From assembly GCF_003148495.1 (NCBI RefSeq), contig NZ_QGGH01000002.1, positions 620,001-684,000 of the forward strand: 64,000 bases of DNA, in the 5' to 3' direction. Below the pieces are notes generated by a model. The model did not search any database. It was not told the origin of the DNA and saw only the letters and a list, made by a program, of their open reading frames with translations. Shown here piece after piece: positions 17,218 to 26,198 of this stretch. Both the position numbers and the translations under genes were made by a program. The stretch's first letter is position 1. Each line of letters starts with the position of its first letter. The DNA is from Mesorhizobium loti (GTDB lineage Bacteria; Pseudomonadota; Alphaproteobacteria; Rhizobiales; Rhizobiaceae).

Positions 17218-18168
17218 ATGCCCTGGCTGAAAAAACTCGTCGGCGCCCTCGTCATTCTGGGCGGCGTCGGCGCGGTTGCCGGGTGGGTGTTGTCGGCGCC
17301 GGTGAGGCTCGACAGTGAGACCCTGGCCAAGCTCGGCCCTGGCGACCCGGCCAGGGGCAAGCGCATCTTCTATGCCGGCGGCTGCACTTCCTGCCACGCA
17401 AAGCCGGGCTCGCAGGGCGATGCGCGGCTTCAACTCGTGGGTGGGCTCGAGCTCAAGACGCCGTTCGGCACCTTCGTCCCGCCCAACATCTCGCAAGATC
17501 CCAAGGACGGCATCGGCGCCTGGTCGACCGAAGACCTAGCCAACGCCATGCTGAAGGGCATATCGCCCTCGGGCGAGCATCTCTATCCGGCGTTTCCCTA
17601 TGCGTCCTACGCGCGCATGAAGCCGGCCGACATTGCCGATCTCTACGCCTTCCTGAAGACGCTGCCGGCGGTCGCCGGCAAGGCCCCGGCCAATTCGCTC
17701 CGTTTTCCCTTCAACATTCGTCGCGGCATTGGCCTGTGGAAATTGCTCTACCTCAGCGACCAGCCGGTCGTTCCATTCCCTGATGGCACGCCTGATCCGG
17801 TGATGGCCGGCCGCTATCTGGTCGAAGGGCCGGGCCATTGCGGCGAATGCCACACGCCGCGCGACTTTGCAGGTGGTACGAAAAAGAACGCGTGGCTTGC
17901 CGGTGCGGTGGCTGCCGAAGGCAGCGGCGTCGTGTCGAACATCACATCGGGCAAGGGCGGTATAGGCGATTGGTCGGAAGCCGACATCGTCAACTACCTC
18001 GAAACCGGCTTTACGCCTGCTTTCGATTCCGTCGGCGGCGCCATGGTCGACGTGCAGCGGAACATGGCAGAACTGGCGCCGGAGGACCGTGCGGCCATCG
18101 CCGCCTATCTCAAGGCGATACCGCCGCATCCAAACGGCTATCCGCCGCGCAAAAAGCCAGCGAGCTAG
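17218..18168 (+). CDS. diheme c-type cytochrome
   Basis: A 316-residue protein with an uncleaved N-terminal membrane anchor (about 5-26) and two class I cytochrome c domains: CTSCH at 56-60 and CGECHTPRDF near 210. The pattern resembles the diheme cytochrome subunits of membrane-bound alcohol, gluconate or aldehyde dehydrogenases, but no dehydrogenase gene is adjacent. It probably accepts electrons in the periplasm together with the cytochrome c' encoded just upstream. Its 3' end overlaps the convergent SET-domain gene by four bases. Confidence 0.93.
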   Translation: MPWLKKLVGALVILGGVGAVAGWVLSAPVRLDSETLAKLGPGDPARGKRIFYAGGCTSCHAKPGSQGDARLQLVGGLELKTPFGTFVPPNISQDPKDGIGAWSTEDLANAMLKGISPSGEHLYPAFPYASYARMKPADIADLYAFLKTLPAVAGKAPANSLRFPFNIRRGIGLWKLLYLSDQPVVPFPDGTPDPVMAGRYLVEGPGHCGECHTPRDFAGGTKKNAWLAGAVAAEGSGVVSNITSGKGGIGDWSEADIVNYLETGFTPAFDSVGGAMVDVQRNMAELAPEDRAAIAAYLKAIPPHPNGYPPRKKPAS

Positions 18169-18566
18169 TTTTCCGGCGACAGGTGGCGGTCGCCGAGGAA
18201 ATCGAAGCCGGTTTCAAAGAAATGATTGTAGTCGCAGGTCAGTTCCTCGCCAGGCGCGATATCGCGCAAGGCGTATGTTTCCTCAGGTGAGGAGACGTCG
18301 CAATTCGGCTCATCCGCATGGTTCATGAAGCGCGCATCGTCGGCTTCGAAGACGATGTAGTTCGGGTCGCGTCGGTCGGGGTAGGAATAGCGGTCGAGAT
18401 AGCTCTTCACCGATCCGCTTTCGCTCTCATAAGTTTCCACGTCGATGATCCGATCGAATCTCGGGTCCAGCTTCCAGATCAGCATGCCGCGCGGAATGTG
18501 GGCCCTGGCAAACACACCGATGCCCTGGATGGACGATTTGTCGAGATAGACGTCAACGAGCAGCAT
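18165..18566 (-). CDS. small SET-domain protein
   Basis: A 133-residue SET-domain protein, a fold that transfers methyl groups from S-adenosylmethionine to lysine. The core motifs are present: IQGIGVFARAHIPRG (about 13-27), RFMNHADEPNC (79-89) and GEELTCDY (106-113). The post-SET cysteine cluster is lacking. Targets in bacteria are unknown. The ATG at 18566 starts the family core; the upstream frame extension lacks similarity. The Shine-Dalgarno sequence is weak. Confidence 0.85.
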   Translation of the reverse strand: MLLVDVYLDKSSIQGIGVFARAHIPRGMLIWKLDPRFDRIIDVETYESESGSVKSYLDRYSYPDRRDPNYIVFEADDARFMNHADEPNCDVSSPEETYALRDIAPGEELTCDYNHFFETGFDFLGDRHLSPEN

Positions 18567-18811
18567 GGCGAACCCTTGCGAGATGGTAACTGGCAGTCGC
18601 GGCTTTGAAAAAGCTGGGCATTGGGTAGCGCGCGATGGTGGCAATTGCGAGCAGAAAATCGCGGCGCATGACCGCGAAATGAAGCCTCGGAAAAGATCAT
18701 GCGCAAATCAAAAATTCATGACCTTGGAAATCCGTCGAGGAACAGCGGTGGTCGGTTCGCGACCCGTTCCGCTGACCGACGGCGAGGTTGCTTTGAATAG
18801 GGATGAAAAGG

Positions 18812-19441
18812 TCAGCGCTGCAGCTGCAGCGCGAGCCGAATACCCAGAGCACAGTAGATGCCGCCAACAACCTTGCCCTGCCACTTCAACACTGTCGGAT
18901 TTCGGCGCAGGAACGCGCCGAGCCGACCGGCGCTCATCGCAAAGACGACCGTGCTGAAAAAGCCGAGTAGGACGAAGATGACCCCCAATGTGGTCAACTG
19001 AAGCATCACCGATCCGTTTTCAGGTCGCACGAACTGAGGCAGAAAAGCGAGGAAGAACAGCGCAGTCTTGGGGTTGAGCACTTCGGTCAGGACGGCCTGT
19101 CGAAACGCCTTGCCAGCGGAGATCGCAAGCGCACCGGCGGCCGGGTTGGCCGGTGTTCTCTCGATGATAGCGCGAATGCCGAGATAAACCAGGTAGGCCG
19201 CGCCGATGTACTTTATGATGCTGAACAGCGTCGCGGACGTGGCAATGATCGCCGAGATGCCGACCATCGCCATGACGGTGTGAAACACGTCGCCGGCAGC
19301 GATCCCGGCGCCGGTCGCGATGCCAACCTTGGTTCCGGAACTCGTTGCCCGCGCTATGGTAAGGAGCGTGGCCGGACCCGGAATAAAGACGAAGCCGAGC
19401 ACAACTGCGACATAAGCGATCAATGTGGCCAGATCGATCAT
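18812..19441 (-). CDS. LysE/RhtB-family amino-acid exporter
   Basis: A 209-residue membrane protein with about six hydrophobic segments and the LysE/RhtB signatures (GFVFIPGPATLLTIARATSSG near 16-36, VLNPKTALFFLAFLPQF near 121-137). Family members export amino acids such as threonine, homoserine or lysine; the substrate here is not readable. Its ATG overlaps the stop of the upstream oligopeptidase B gene by four bases. Coupling of a peptidase with an amino-acid exporter suggests export of excess basic amino acids released from peptides; this is inference. Confidence 0.9.
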   Translation of the reverse strand: MIDLATLIAYVAVVLGFVFIPGPATLLTIARATSSGTKVGIATGAGIAAGDVFHTVMAMVGISAIIATSATLFSIIKYIGAAYLVYLGIRAIIERTPANPAAGALAISAGKAFRQAVLTEVLNPKTALFFLAFLPQFVRPENGSVMLQLTTLGVIFVLLGFFSTVVFAMSAGRLGAFLRRNPTVLKWQGKVVGGIYCALGIRLALQLQR

Positions 19442-21561
19442 CGGTCGATTTCTCCCGTAAGCTCCGCCTTGCCCATCACCTTCAGTGCAAAGGAATAGGT
19501 GTAGGCGATCTCCTCCAGCCGCGAAAACCGGCCGGAGGCACCGGCGTGGCCGGAATCCATGTTGATCTTGAACAGCACCGGATTGTCGCCGCTCTTGCGC
19601 TCGCGCAGCCGCGCCACCCATTTGGCCGGCTCCCAATAAGTGACGCGCGGATCGGTGAGCCCGGCCAGCGCCAGGATCGGCGGATAGTCGAGCGCTGCGA
19701 CATTGTCATAGGGCGAGTAGGCAGCGATCGTCCGGTAGTCGTCGGCGGATGCAATCGGATTGCCCCATTCAGGCCATTCCGGCGGCGTCAGCGGCAGGGT
19801 TGCGTCGAGCATTGTGGTGAGCACGTCGACGAAAGGAACTTCGGCGACGATGCCGCCGAAGCAATTCGGCGCCATGTTGGCGATGGCGCCCATCAGCATG
19901 CCGCCGGCCGAACCGCCTTGCGCGACAATGCGGTCATGCGCCGTATAGCGTTCGGCAACAAGGTGGCGCGCACAGGCGATGAAATCGGTGAACGTGTTCA
20001 TCTTGTGCGCCCGCTTGCCGTCGTCGTACCAGCCATAGCCCTTGTCCTTGCCGCCGCGGACGTGAGCGATGGCGAAGACAAAGCCGCGATCGACCAGCGA
20101 GAACCAGTTGGTGTTGAAGGCGGCTGGCACGGTGATGCCATAGGAGCCGTAGCCGTAAAGCAGGCAAGGTGCGGATCCATCCAGCGGCGTGTCGCGGTGG
20201 TGCAAAAGCGAGATCGGCACCAATTCGCCATCGGCGGCCGGCGCCATCAGCCGCCGCGTCACATAGTTGTCCGCATCATGGCCGGACGGCACTTCCTGGG
20301 TCTTCAGCAGCATCCGCTCACGGGTGCGCATATTGTAGTCGAACACCTGGGCCGGCGTCGTCATCGACGAGTAGGAAAAGCGCATGATCTCGGTGTCGTA
20401 CTCATAGGAACCCGACAGACCGAGCGAGAAAGCCTCCTCGTCTAGGGACAGAAGATGCTCCTCGCCGCTGCTGCGGTCGCGCACGACAATGCGCGGCAGG
20501 CCTTCCTTGCGTTCGAGCCGGACCATGTGGTCCCTGAAGCCGATCACCGACAGGATCAGCCGGCCGGGTTCATGCGGCACCAGTTCCTGCCAGTTGGCAC
20601 GGACCGGGTCGCTCACTGGCGCCGTCATGATCTTGAAATCCTTGGCGCCGTCGGCATTGGTCAGGATGAAGAAGATGTCGCCGCCTTCTTCAAGGTCATA
20701 CTGAAGGCCGATCTCGCGCGGCGAGACCAGTTTCGGTTCGGCAAACGGATCGCTGGCGCTCAAGAGGCGATATTCCGAAGTCTCGTGATCGTTGATACCG
20801 ATCATGATCCATTCGCTGTTGCGGGTTCCGTCGACATTCATGAAGAAGCCGGGATCGGCTTCCTCATAGATCAGCCGATCGCTTTGCGGGCTGTCGCCCA
20901 GCGCATGGAACAGCACCTTGGACGGGCGGTGGTTGGGGTCGAGCCGCGTATAGAAGAAGCCGTCATTGCCGGCGTTCCAGACACCTGAACCGCCGGTGTC
21001 GGGTATCTGGTCGGCAAGCTCCTTGCCATCGGCGAGGTCGCGCACGCGAAGCGTGTAGAATTCGGAGCCCTTATCGTCGAATGCCCACAGCAGCTTGGCG
21101 TGGTCGGCCGAATGGTCGACGCCGCCAAGACGGAAATAGGCCTTGCCCGCGGCCTCCGCATCGCCGTCGAGCAGGATATGCTCGGCGCCGCCGTCGCGCG
21201 GCATGCGGAAATAGCGCGGCTGCTCGCCGCCAAGCTTGAAGGACGAACCATAGGCATAGGGCCCATCCTTCATAGGCACGGAAGAATCGTCTTCCTTGAT
21301 ACGGCCCTTCATCTCCTTGAAAAGCTGCTTTTGCAGCTCGACCGTGTCGGCCATCAGCTTTGACTGGTAGGCATTCTCTGCGTCGAGCTCGGCGCGGATC
21401 CCCGCATCGAGCAATGACGGGTTCCGGAACATCTCCTGCCAGTTGTCGGCTCGCAGCCAGGCATAGTCGTCGGTTCGCGTGATGCCGTGATACGTGTCGG
21501 AAACCGGCCGCTTCTCGGGCGTTGGCGGGGTGACGATCGGAAATATGGATGTCTTGGTCAT
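19438..21561 (-). CDS. ptrB: oligopeptidase B (S9 prolyl oligopeptidase family)
   Basis: A 707-residue serine peptidase that cuts small peptides after Arg or Lys. The N-terminal seven-bladed propeller (about 60-410) is followed by an alpha/beta hydrolase domain with Ser551 in GGSAGG, Asp637 in LTDPRV and His672 in DSGHAG. No signal peptide, so cytoplasmic. The ATG at 21561 is preferred; an upstream in-frame TTG (21579) would add six residues. The LysE-type exporter gene overlaps its stop codon. Confidence 0.93.
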   Translation of the reverse strand: MTKTSIFPIVTPPTPEKRPVSDTYHGITRTDDYAWLRADNWQEMFRNPSLLDAGIRAELDAENAYQSKLMADTVELQKQLFKEMKGRIKEDDSSVPMKDGPYAYGSSFKLGGEQPRYFRMPRDGGAEHILLDGDAEAAGKAYFRLGGVDHSADHAKLLWAFDDKGSEFYTLRVRDLADGKELADQIPDTGGSGVWNAGNDGFFYTRLDPNHRPSKVLFHALGDSPQSDRLIYEEADPGFFMNVDGTRNSEWIMIGINDHETSEYRLLSASDPFAEPKLVSPREIGLQYDLEEGGDIFFILTNADGAKDFKIMTAPVSDPVRANWQELVPHEPGRLILSVIGFRDHMVRLERKEGLPRIVVRDRSSGEEHLLSLDEEAFSLGLSGSYEYDTEIMRFSYSSMTTPAQVFDYNMRTRERMLLKTQEVPSGHDADNYVTRRLMAPAADGELVPISLLHHRDTPLDGSAPCLLYGYGSYGITVPAAFNTNWFSLVDRGFVFAIAHVRGGKDKGYGWYDDGKRAHKMNTFTDFIACARHLVAERYTAHDRIVAQGGSAGGMLMGAIANMAPNCFGGIVAEVPFVDVLTTMLDATLPLTPPEWPEWGNPIASADDYRTIAAYSPYDNVAALDYPPILALAGLTDPRVTYWEPAKWVARLRERKSGDNPVLFKINMDSGHAGASGRFSRLEEIAYTYSFALKVMGKAELTGEIDR

Positions 21562-21691
21562 TGCGTCTCGCTTTGCCAATATCTTGAATGGGGAAGTATC
21601 TTGAATGGCGAATGAACACGCCGATCAGGGCGGGTTCAAGAGCCGCAGCCTATGGGTTGTGTCGGCTGCCGAAGATGAGCCGGGAGGAAAG

Positions 21692-22063
21692 ATGATGACT
21701 ATTCGGTCTCGGACCGCTGCGGCTTTCGCCGTTGCTTCGCTAACTCTGGCCTTTGCCGGTCAGTCTCATGCGACCGTATTCGCGGCTTGGCAAGTGGCCA
21801 ATGTGCCGTTCGGCGACACGCTCAATGTGCGCAAATACCCGTCGGGCACGTCCCAGAAGCAGGCGGCATACCCGAACGGGACCGTTCTGCAGATGACTGG
21901 ACGATGCACCGGCGCGATAAACCTGCTCGACATCGCCAATCAGCCGGCATGGAAGCAGGAACAGACGGTTCGCTACCGTTGGTGCGAAGTCTGGCATGAT
22001 CCGGCCCAGAACGGCAACTTCGTCACCGGATGGGCCTATGGCAAATACATCACCCCGCATTGA
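21692..22063 (+). CDS. secreted SH3-like domain protein
   Basis: A 123-residue protein with a signal peptide (to about residue 27, ending SHA). The mature part has a bacterial SH3-like pattern: LNVRKYPSGTSQK and a terminal FVTGWAYGKYI, with Cys72 and Cys97 (GRCTG, WCEVW) able to form a disulfide. Such domains often bind peptidoglycan or other partners in the periplasm. Tandem ATGs at 21692 and 21695 follow an excellent GGGAGGAAAG site. It is a single gene, divergent from ptrB. Confidence 0.8.
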   Translation: MMTIRSRTAAAFAVASLTLAFAGQSHATVFAAWQVANVPFGDTLNVRKYPSGTSQKQAAYPNGTVLQMTGRCTGAINLLDIANQPAWKQEQTVRYRWCEVWHDPAQNGNFVTGWAYGKYITPH

Positions 22064-22515
22064 TTGACCCTGCAGCGATGGATCCGGACCGGTCGGGTGA
22101 CAGGCATGTCGCCTGCTTGCTCACGCATGACAGACATGCAGCAACCTGTGGTTTTGTAGACAGGTGTGAACAACCAAGTTTGCGCGTGCAATAGCCAAGC
22201 AAAATCAAGCATTGAAACCTGCTCTGTGAGTTGCCGCGAATGTAACGGCGAGCTGACGTTGCGTCAGCCGTTGCTGGTTGGCGCGCGAAATATCGATAAA
22301 TTACACAATGCACGAAAGATTGAAGCTGATCCGGGAACAATTGACCAACATCGTTCAATATAGCGCAAGGGGCGAATTGACTTACTTGGTCTGCGGGCTC
22401 ATTGATGTGCGCGCGACACGAATCGTAGAAGCTCTACCTGCACAAAGTTCGTGCAATGCCCTGCCTGTAAAAAAAGGGCGCAGATCGAAGTAACTCTTGT
22501 TGGGGCCTGAAGACC
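22064..22515. other. 452-bp leader region upstream of mucR
   Basis: Long intergenic region, more AT-rich than its surroundings around 22280-22330. MucR regulators bind AT-rich DNA and repress themselves, so this is the likely promoter and control region. It contains one possible short gene, listed separately, and no clear hairpin. Confidence 0.5.
22308..22493 (+). CDS. possible small protein upstream of mucR
   Basis: A 61-codon frame starting at ATG 22308 and ending 22 bases before mucR. The peptide has a plausible amphipathic helix ([12 protein letters not shown]) and a hydrophobic stretch ([11 protein letters not shown]), but codon use is less GC-biased at third positions than in neighbouring genes and no Shine-Dalgarno is seen. 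It could be a leader peptide or chance. No family recognised. Confidence 0.22.
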   Translation: MHERLKLIREQLTNIVQYSARGELTYLVCGLIDVRATRIVEALPAQSSCNALPVKKGRRSK

Positions 22516-22941
22516 ATGGATATTGTCGAAACACCTTCCAGAAACAGCGATGCGCTGATCGAATTGACCGCCGATGTGGTGGCCGCCTATGTCAGCAACA
22601 ATCCCGTGCCGGTCGGCGAATTGCCGAACCTGATATCCGATGTCCATGCCGCACTCGGGCGTGTGGGCGGAACCGCCGAACAACCGCCTGCCGACAAGCA
22701 AAAGCCGGCGGTCAACCCGAAGCGCTCGGTTCATGACGACTACATCGTCTGCCTCGAAGACGGCAAGAAGTTCAAGTCGCTGAAGCGCCATCTGATGACC
22801 CACTATGATCTGACGCCGGATCAGTATCGCGAAAAGTGGAACCTCGACCCGACCTATCCGATGGTTGCACCCAACTACGCCGCTGCCCGGTCCCAACTGG
22901 CCAAGAAGATGGGCCTCGGCCGCAAGCGCAAGGCACGGTAA
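22516..22941 (+). CDS. mucR: MucR/Ros family zinc-finger transcriptional regulator
   Basis: A 141-residue DNA-binding regulator controlling exopolysaccharide, motility and cell-cycle genes in rhizobia. An N-terminal oligomerisation half (1-60) precedes the Ros-type finger [22 protein letters not shown] (78-99) and a basic tail GRKRKAR. Of the Ros ligands Cys79, Cys82, His92 and His97, this protein has Cys79, Asp82, His92 and His97: the second cysteine is Asp, as I recall for several Mesorhizobium Ros homologues that vary in zinc use. A terminator with a UUCG loop follows the gene. Confidence 0.94.
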   Translation: MDIVETPSRNSDALIELTADVVAAYVSNNPVPVGELPNLISDVHAALGRVGGTAEQPPADKQKPAVNPKRSVHDDYIVCLEDGKKFKSLKRHLMTHYDLTPDQYREKWNLDPTYPMVAPNYAAARSQLAKKMGLGRKRKAR

Positions 22942-22968
22942 TCGCTGCCAGCCAGATTGATCGACATT

Positions 22969-22997
22969 AACGGCGCCTTCGGGCGCCGTTTGATTTT
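22969..22997 (+). terminator. rho-independent terminator of mucR
   Basis: Perfect 9-bp stem AACGGCGCC (22969-22977) / GGCGCCGTT (22982-22990) closed by a stable TTCG tetraloop, then TGATTTT. Confidence 0.9.
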
Positions 22998-23045
22998 GCG
23001 GGTGGCAACGCGCTGATCGAGTAGAGCAATTCCAGGGAGAGCTTT

Positions 23046-23474
23046 TCAGGCGGTCTGCTTGAGCGCCGCCTCGGCATCGCGCTTGATGCGCTTGACCATG
23101 GAGCGAAGGCCGTTGGCGCGCTGCGGCGACAGATGCTCGTCGAGGCCGAGCTCTTTCAATGTCGCTTCCGCATCGGTCTTCTGGATTTCGCTGGCGGTCC
23201 TGCCGGAAAACAGCGCCAGCATGATCGCGACCAGCCCACGCACGATATGAGCGTCCGAATCGCCGGTGAAGGTGATGACCGGGTCGGCCCCAGCTCCGCG
23301 TTCAGTGGTCAACCAGACCTGGCTGACGCAACCCGGCACCTTGTTGGTGGCGCTGCGCTGCTCGTCCGGAAACGGCGGCAACGCCTCGCCGAGTTCGATG
23401 ACGTAACGATAGCGGTCTTCCCATTCCTCGAGGAACGAGAAGTCGTCGCGGATCGTCTGTATCGTGGTGGTCAT
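23046..23474 (-). CDS. sufE: SufE family sulfur acceptor
   Basis: A 142-residue protein that takes sulfur from cysteine desulfurase (SufS) for Fe-S cluster assembly. The active Cys49 lies in KVPGCVSQVW; FTGDSDAHIVRGLVAIML and LGLDEHLSPQRANGLRSMV are typical of the family. It is encoded away from a suf operon, as is common in rhizobia. The ATG at 23474 gives the usual start; longer upstream frames do not match the family. Confidence 0.94.
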   Translation of the reverse strand: MTTTIQTIRDDFSFLEEWEDRYRYVIELGEALPPFPDEQRSATNKVPGCVSQVWLTTERGAGADPVITFTGDSDAHIVRGLVAIMLALFSGRTASEIQKTDAEATLKELGLDEHLSPQRANGLRSMVKRIKRDAEAALKQTA

Positions 23475-23523
23475 AATGCCGGATATAGTCACGCGGCGGC
23501 TCCGCGTCACGGAAAAACAAGGA

Positions 23524-23559
23524 CACCGCGGGCGTCGAGAGGGCAGACAGCCCGCGGTG
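23524..23559. terminator. hairpin downstream of the DUF5330-like gene
   Basis: Perfect 10-bp inverted repeat CACCGCGGGC (23524-23533) / GCCCGCGGTG (23550-23559) with a 16-base loop, immediately after the 23575 stop on the minus strand and before sufE. No T tract. Confidence 0.5.
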
Positions 23560-23574
23560 CGCCGTCGAAACGGC

Positions 23575-23928
23575 TTAATTCTGCGCCGGCAGGTTAACTG
23601 TCTCGGGCAAGACGATTTCATCCGGCACGCTGCCGGTCATCGTCGATGTATCGGGCCCGGCGGCGGACTTGTCGTCCAGCATCGCCGCCGCGATCTTGGC
23701 GGTCTCCTTGGCGCGGGCGGTGATGGTGTGCATTGCCGACTTGCCGGTTTCACAGACATCGGGCTTGCGTTCGCAAATGCCAGCGATGTCGCCAACTGCT
23801 TCGCGTGCCGCAAACAAGGCCTGGATCGGCCCGACGCTTTCGCGGCCCGATTCATCGGGGCCGACAGTCAGCGGCAGCGCCAGCAGCACCAGCGAAAACC
23901 AGAAAGCCATTCTTATGAGGAAGACCAT
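23575..23928 (-). CDS. small membrane/periplasmic protein, DUF5330-like
   Basis: A 117-residue protein with one N-terminal membrane segment or signal (MVFLIRMAFWFSLVLLALPL) and a polar remainder with two cysteines (ICERKPDVCETG) that could pair. The organisation fits the rhizobial DUF5330 family, function unknown. The start at 23928 places the hydrophobic segment at the N-terminus and has AAGGG nearby; the longer frame from 24048 is unlikely. Confidence 0.7.
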   Translation of the reverse strand: MVFLIRMAFWFSLVLLALPLTVGPDESGRESVGPIQALFAAREAVGDIAGICERKPDVCETGKSAMHTITARAKETAKIAAAMLDDKSAAGPDTSTMTGSVPDEIVLPETVNLPAQN

Positions 23929-24401
23929 GCCCTTGCCCTCTCGTCGTGACCGGATCATGCATCCATATGGCATGACCTCTTTTGTAGGCAGGATGTTGGC
24001 ACACAGGCGCAAAGGACGGCTTGCAGGCAAAGCGACAATTTTCCTCAAATTTTAGGCAAATTCGAAACGAGCCGTTGTGCAATCGATTTATCTCAAATCC
24101 GAATGAGTTTTCTTAACCCGAGATAACCATCTATCTCCATGCTTTTCCTGCATTTTTCCTGAAATCCCGGAGTCCAGGTGCCGCCTGCAGCCACCCGATG
24201 GGCACCGTCGCCGGATAACCCTCCGTTTACTATGGCTGCATTTGCCCGGGCTTTCGGCTGCCGGCATCCCGATATTTGCCCCAGGCCGGGGCCTTGGTCG
24301 GCCCTGCCTTATCCATTCCTTAAACGCTGGATGCGAGTTTCAGAGCCAACCAGAACGATCTGCAAAGCAGAGCTGTCCACGACGATTACGGGTGCGTTGA
24401 G
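23929..24401. other. 473-bp intergenic region before the sensor kinase gene
   Basis: No convincing gene. The left half (24040-24160) is AT-rich and probably holds divergent promoters for the DUF5330-like gene and the kinase. A 75-codon frame at 24178-24405 has no protein-like character. Confidence 0.55.
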
Positions 24402-26198
24402 TTGAGTTCAATCAAGGCCAGATACGTTGAATTACCTGGCGCGATTGCCGCCGGTTGCGAACGTATGGTCCATCCGTCCATTATTGGGCAGAGCGACCGC
24501 GAGCGCCAGCGCCGCTTCATCGGCGTCATGCTCGCCGCTCCTTTCTTTGCCGCGGGTGCCGCGGTCACGCTGGTCACTTCGGGCCTGGGCGCCGCCGTCA
24601 CCATGGCCGTCATCTTCGCGGCCTTTGGCCTGTGCTGGTTCGTCGCCTTGCTGGTGGCGGCGACCGGCAAGATGGCGATAGCGAGCTGGATCGCCCTGGC
24701 GATGGCGGGCATTTCTCTCGGCAGTCTCATTGCCGCCGCGGGCGGGCTGAGTTCGCCTGTCGCCATGCTTGTCGTGGCGCTGCCGTTCGAAGCCTGGTGG
24801 ATCGGCGCCTCGCGGCGTGCAGCGCTGTGGGGAGCCGTGTCGGCCGCTGTGGCCATCTTGGCTCAGCCTCTGGCTGGAACCGTGTTCCCGTTCGCAGGAG
24901 CGCAGACCGCGGCCTGGCACTGGCTGGTGCCGTTGGCTTGGGCGCTTACCTTGATCCCGCGCGCATCGGCGTTTCGAAACACGGCAGATGCGGCTGATGT
25001 GGTCGACACTGCCGACCGGCTCGAAGACATCATCGATGCGGTGATCTTGCGCGTCGCCCGTCACGGCGAGGTTCTGGACGCTTCGCCAAAGGCACGCACG
25101 CTTTTGAAATTGCCGCCCGAACTGCTGTCCGGAAACGGCCTCTTCGACCGCGTCCATCTGTCGGATCGCGTCTCCTATCTCAGCGCCCTGGCTGACATGC
25201 GCGACGGCGCGCTGTCGCGCCGGCTCGAATTGCGCATCAGGCTGCCTCAGAACGGCAATGGCCTGGTCGCTGACAATTATCGGCCGTTCTCGCTCGATCT
25301 GGTGCGAGCTGAGGAACAGGGCGACGTCTTCACGCTTGTCCTGCGCGAGAATGACGAGATTGCCCGGCTACGCGAGGATCTAGCGGCGGCCAATGAGGCG
25401 GCCGCGTCCGCCGAGGTGGCGAAGGGGCGCTTCCTGGCGGTGGTCAGCCACGAATTGCGCACGCCGCTGAATGCCATTATCGGCTTCTCGGACATGCTGC
25501 TGCATGAAATGTTCGGCGCCTTCAAGGATCCGCGCCAGAAGGAATATGTCGGCCTGGTGCGGGATTCGGGCCAGCATCTGCTTGCCGTCGTGACCTCGAT
25601 ACTCGACGTGTCCAGGATTGAATCAGGCGTCTACGCGACCGAACCGGAGCCGTTCCGGTTCGCGGACGCGGTCGACATGTGCCAGTCGATGATGCAGCTG
25701 CAGGCGCAGGCCAAGAACATCGATCTGCAGGTGCAGATCGCGCCGGACGCCGGCGACATCAATGCCGATCAGCGTGCCGTGCAGCAGATGCTCATCAACC
25801 TCGTCTCCAATGCGATCAAGTTCACCCCCGATGGCGGCGATGTCGTCGTCGGCGCCAAGCGGATCGGTTCGCGCCTGCATTTCTGGGTCAGGGACACCGG
25901 CATCGGCATCGCCGAGGAGGATTTTGCCAATCTCGGCAAGCCCTTCATGCAGATCCAGAACGACTACACCCGCCGTTTCGAGGGGACCGGTCTCGGCCTG
26001 TCGCTGGTCAAGGGCCTGGTGGCGCTGCACGAAGGCACGATGTCCATCGAAAGCATGCCGGGCGAGGGCACCACCGTGACCATCAGCCTGCCGGTGAACG
26101 GACCGAAGGGGCATCAGGCGGAGAAGGCCGGCGTGCTGACGATGCCTGTGGCCATGGCGAAAGGGGACAGAAATGGCTCGCTCCGCAAAACAGCCTAA
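24402..26198 (+). CDS. membrane sensor histidine kinase, DivJ/PleC-like
   Basis: A 598-residue kinase with about five or six transmembrane segments (40-185), a PAS-like region (205-315), a short coiled coil (320-342), a HisKA domain with His350 in VVSHELRTPLNAIIGFSDM, and a HATPase domain (N box INLVSNAIKFTPDGGD, G boxes DTGIGI and GTGLGLSLVKGL). The H-box form is that of the PleC/DivJ group controlling the cell-cycle regulator DivK in alphaproteobacteria; the N-terminal membrane layout fits DivJ. No response regulator is adjacent. The start is TTG at 24402; ATG 24465 is an alternative. The end overlaps the next gene by 26 bases. Confidence 0.85.
   Translation: MSSIKARYVELPGAIAAGCERMVHPSIIGQSDRERQRRFIGVMLAAPFFAAGAAVTLVTSGLGAAVTMAVIFAAFGLCWFVALLVAATGKMAIASWIALAMAGISLGSLIAAAGGLSSPVAMLVVALPFEAWWIGASRRAALWGAVSAAVAILAQPLAGTVFPFAGAQTAAWHWLVPLAWALTLIPRASAFRNTADAADVVDTADRLEDIIDAVILRVARHGEVLDASPKARTLLKLPPELLSGNGLFDRVHLSDRVSYLSALADMRDGALSRRLELRIRLPQNGNGLVADNYRPFSLDLVRAEEQGDVFTLVLRENDEIARLREDLAAANEAAASAEVAKGRFLAVVSHELRTPLNAIIGFSDMLLHEMFGAFKDPRQKEYVGLVRDSGQHLLAVVTSILDVSRIESGVYATEPEPFRFADAVDMCQSMMQLQAQAKNIDLQVQIAPDAGDINADQRAVQQMLINLVSNAIKFTPDGGDVVVGAKRIGSRLHFWVRDTGIGIAEEDFANLGKPFMQIQNDYTRRFEGTGLGLSLVKGLVALHEGTMSIESMPGEGTTVTISLPVNGPKGHQAEKAGVLTMPVAMAKGDRNGSLRKTA

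Noticed and set aside
24113..24127. Possible CtrA site (TTAA-N7-TAAC) upstream of the DivJ/PleC-like kinase
   Set aside because: The second half differs from TTAA at two of four positions, too weak to list even though cell-cycle control would be attractive.
24178..24405. 75-codon plus-strand frame before the sensor kinase
   Set aside because: Pro/Arg-rich, no ribosome site, overlaps the probable kinase start and looks like chance.
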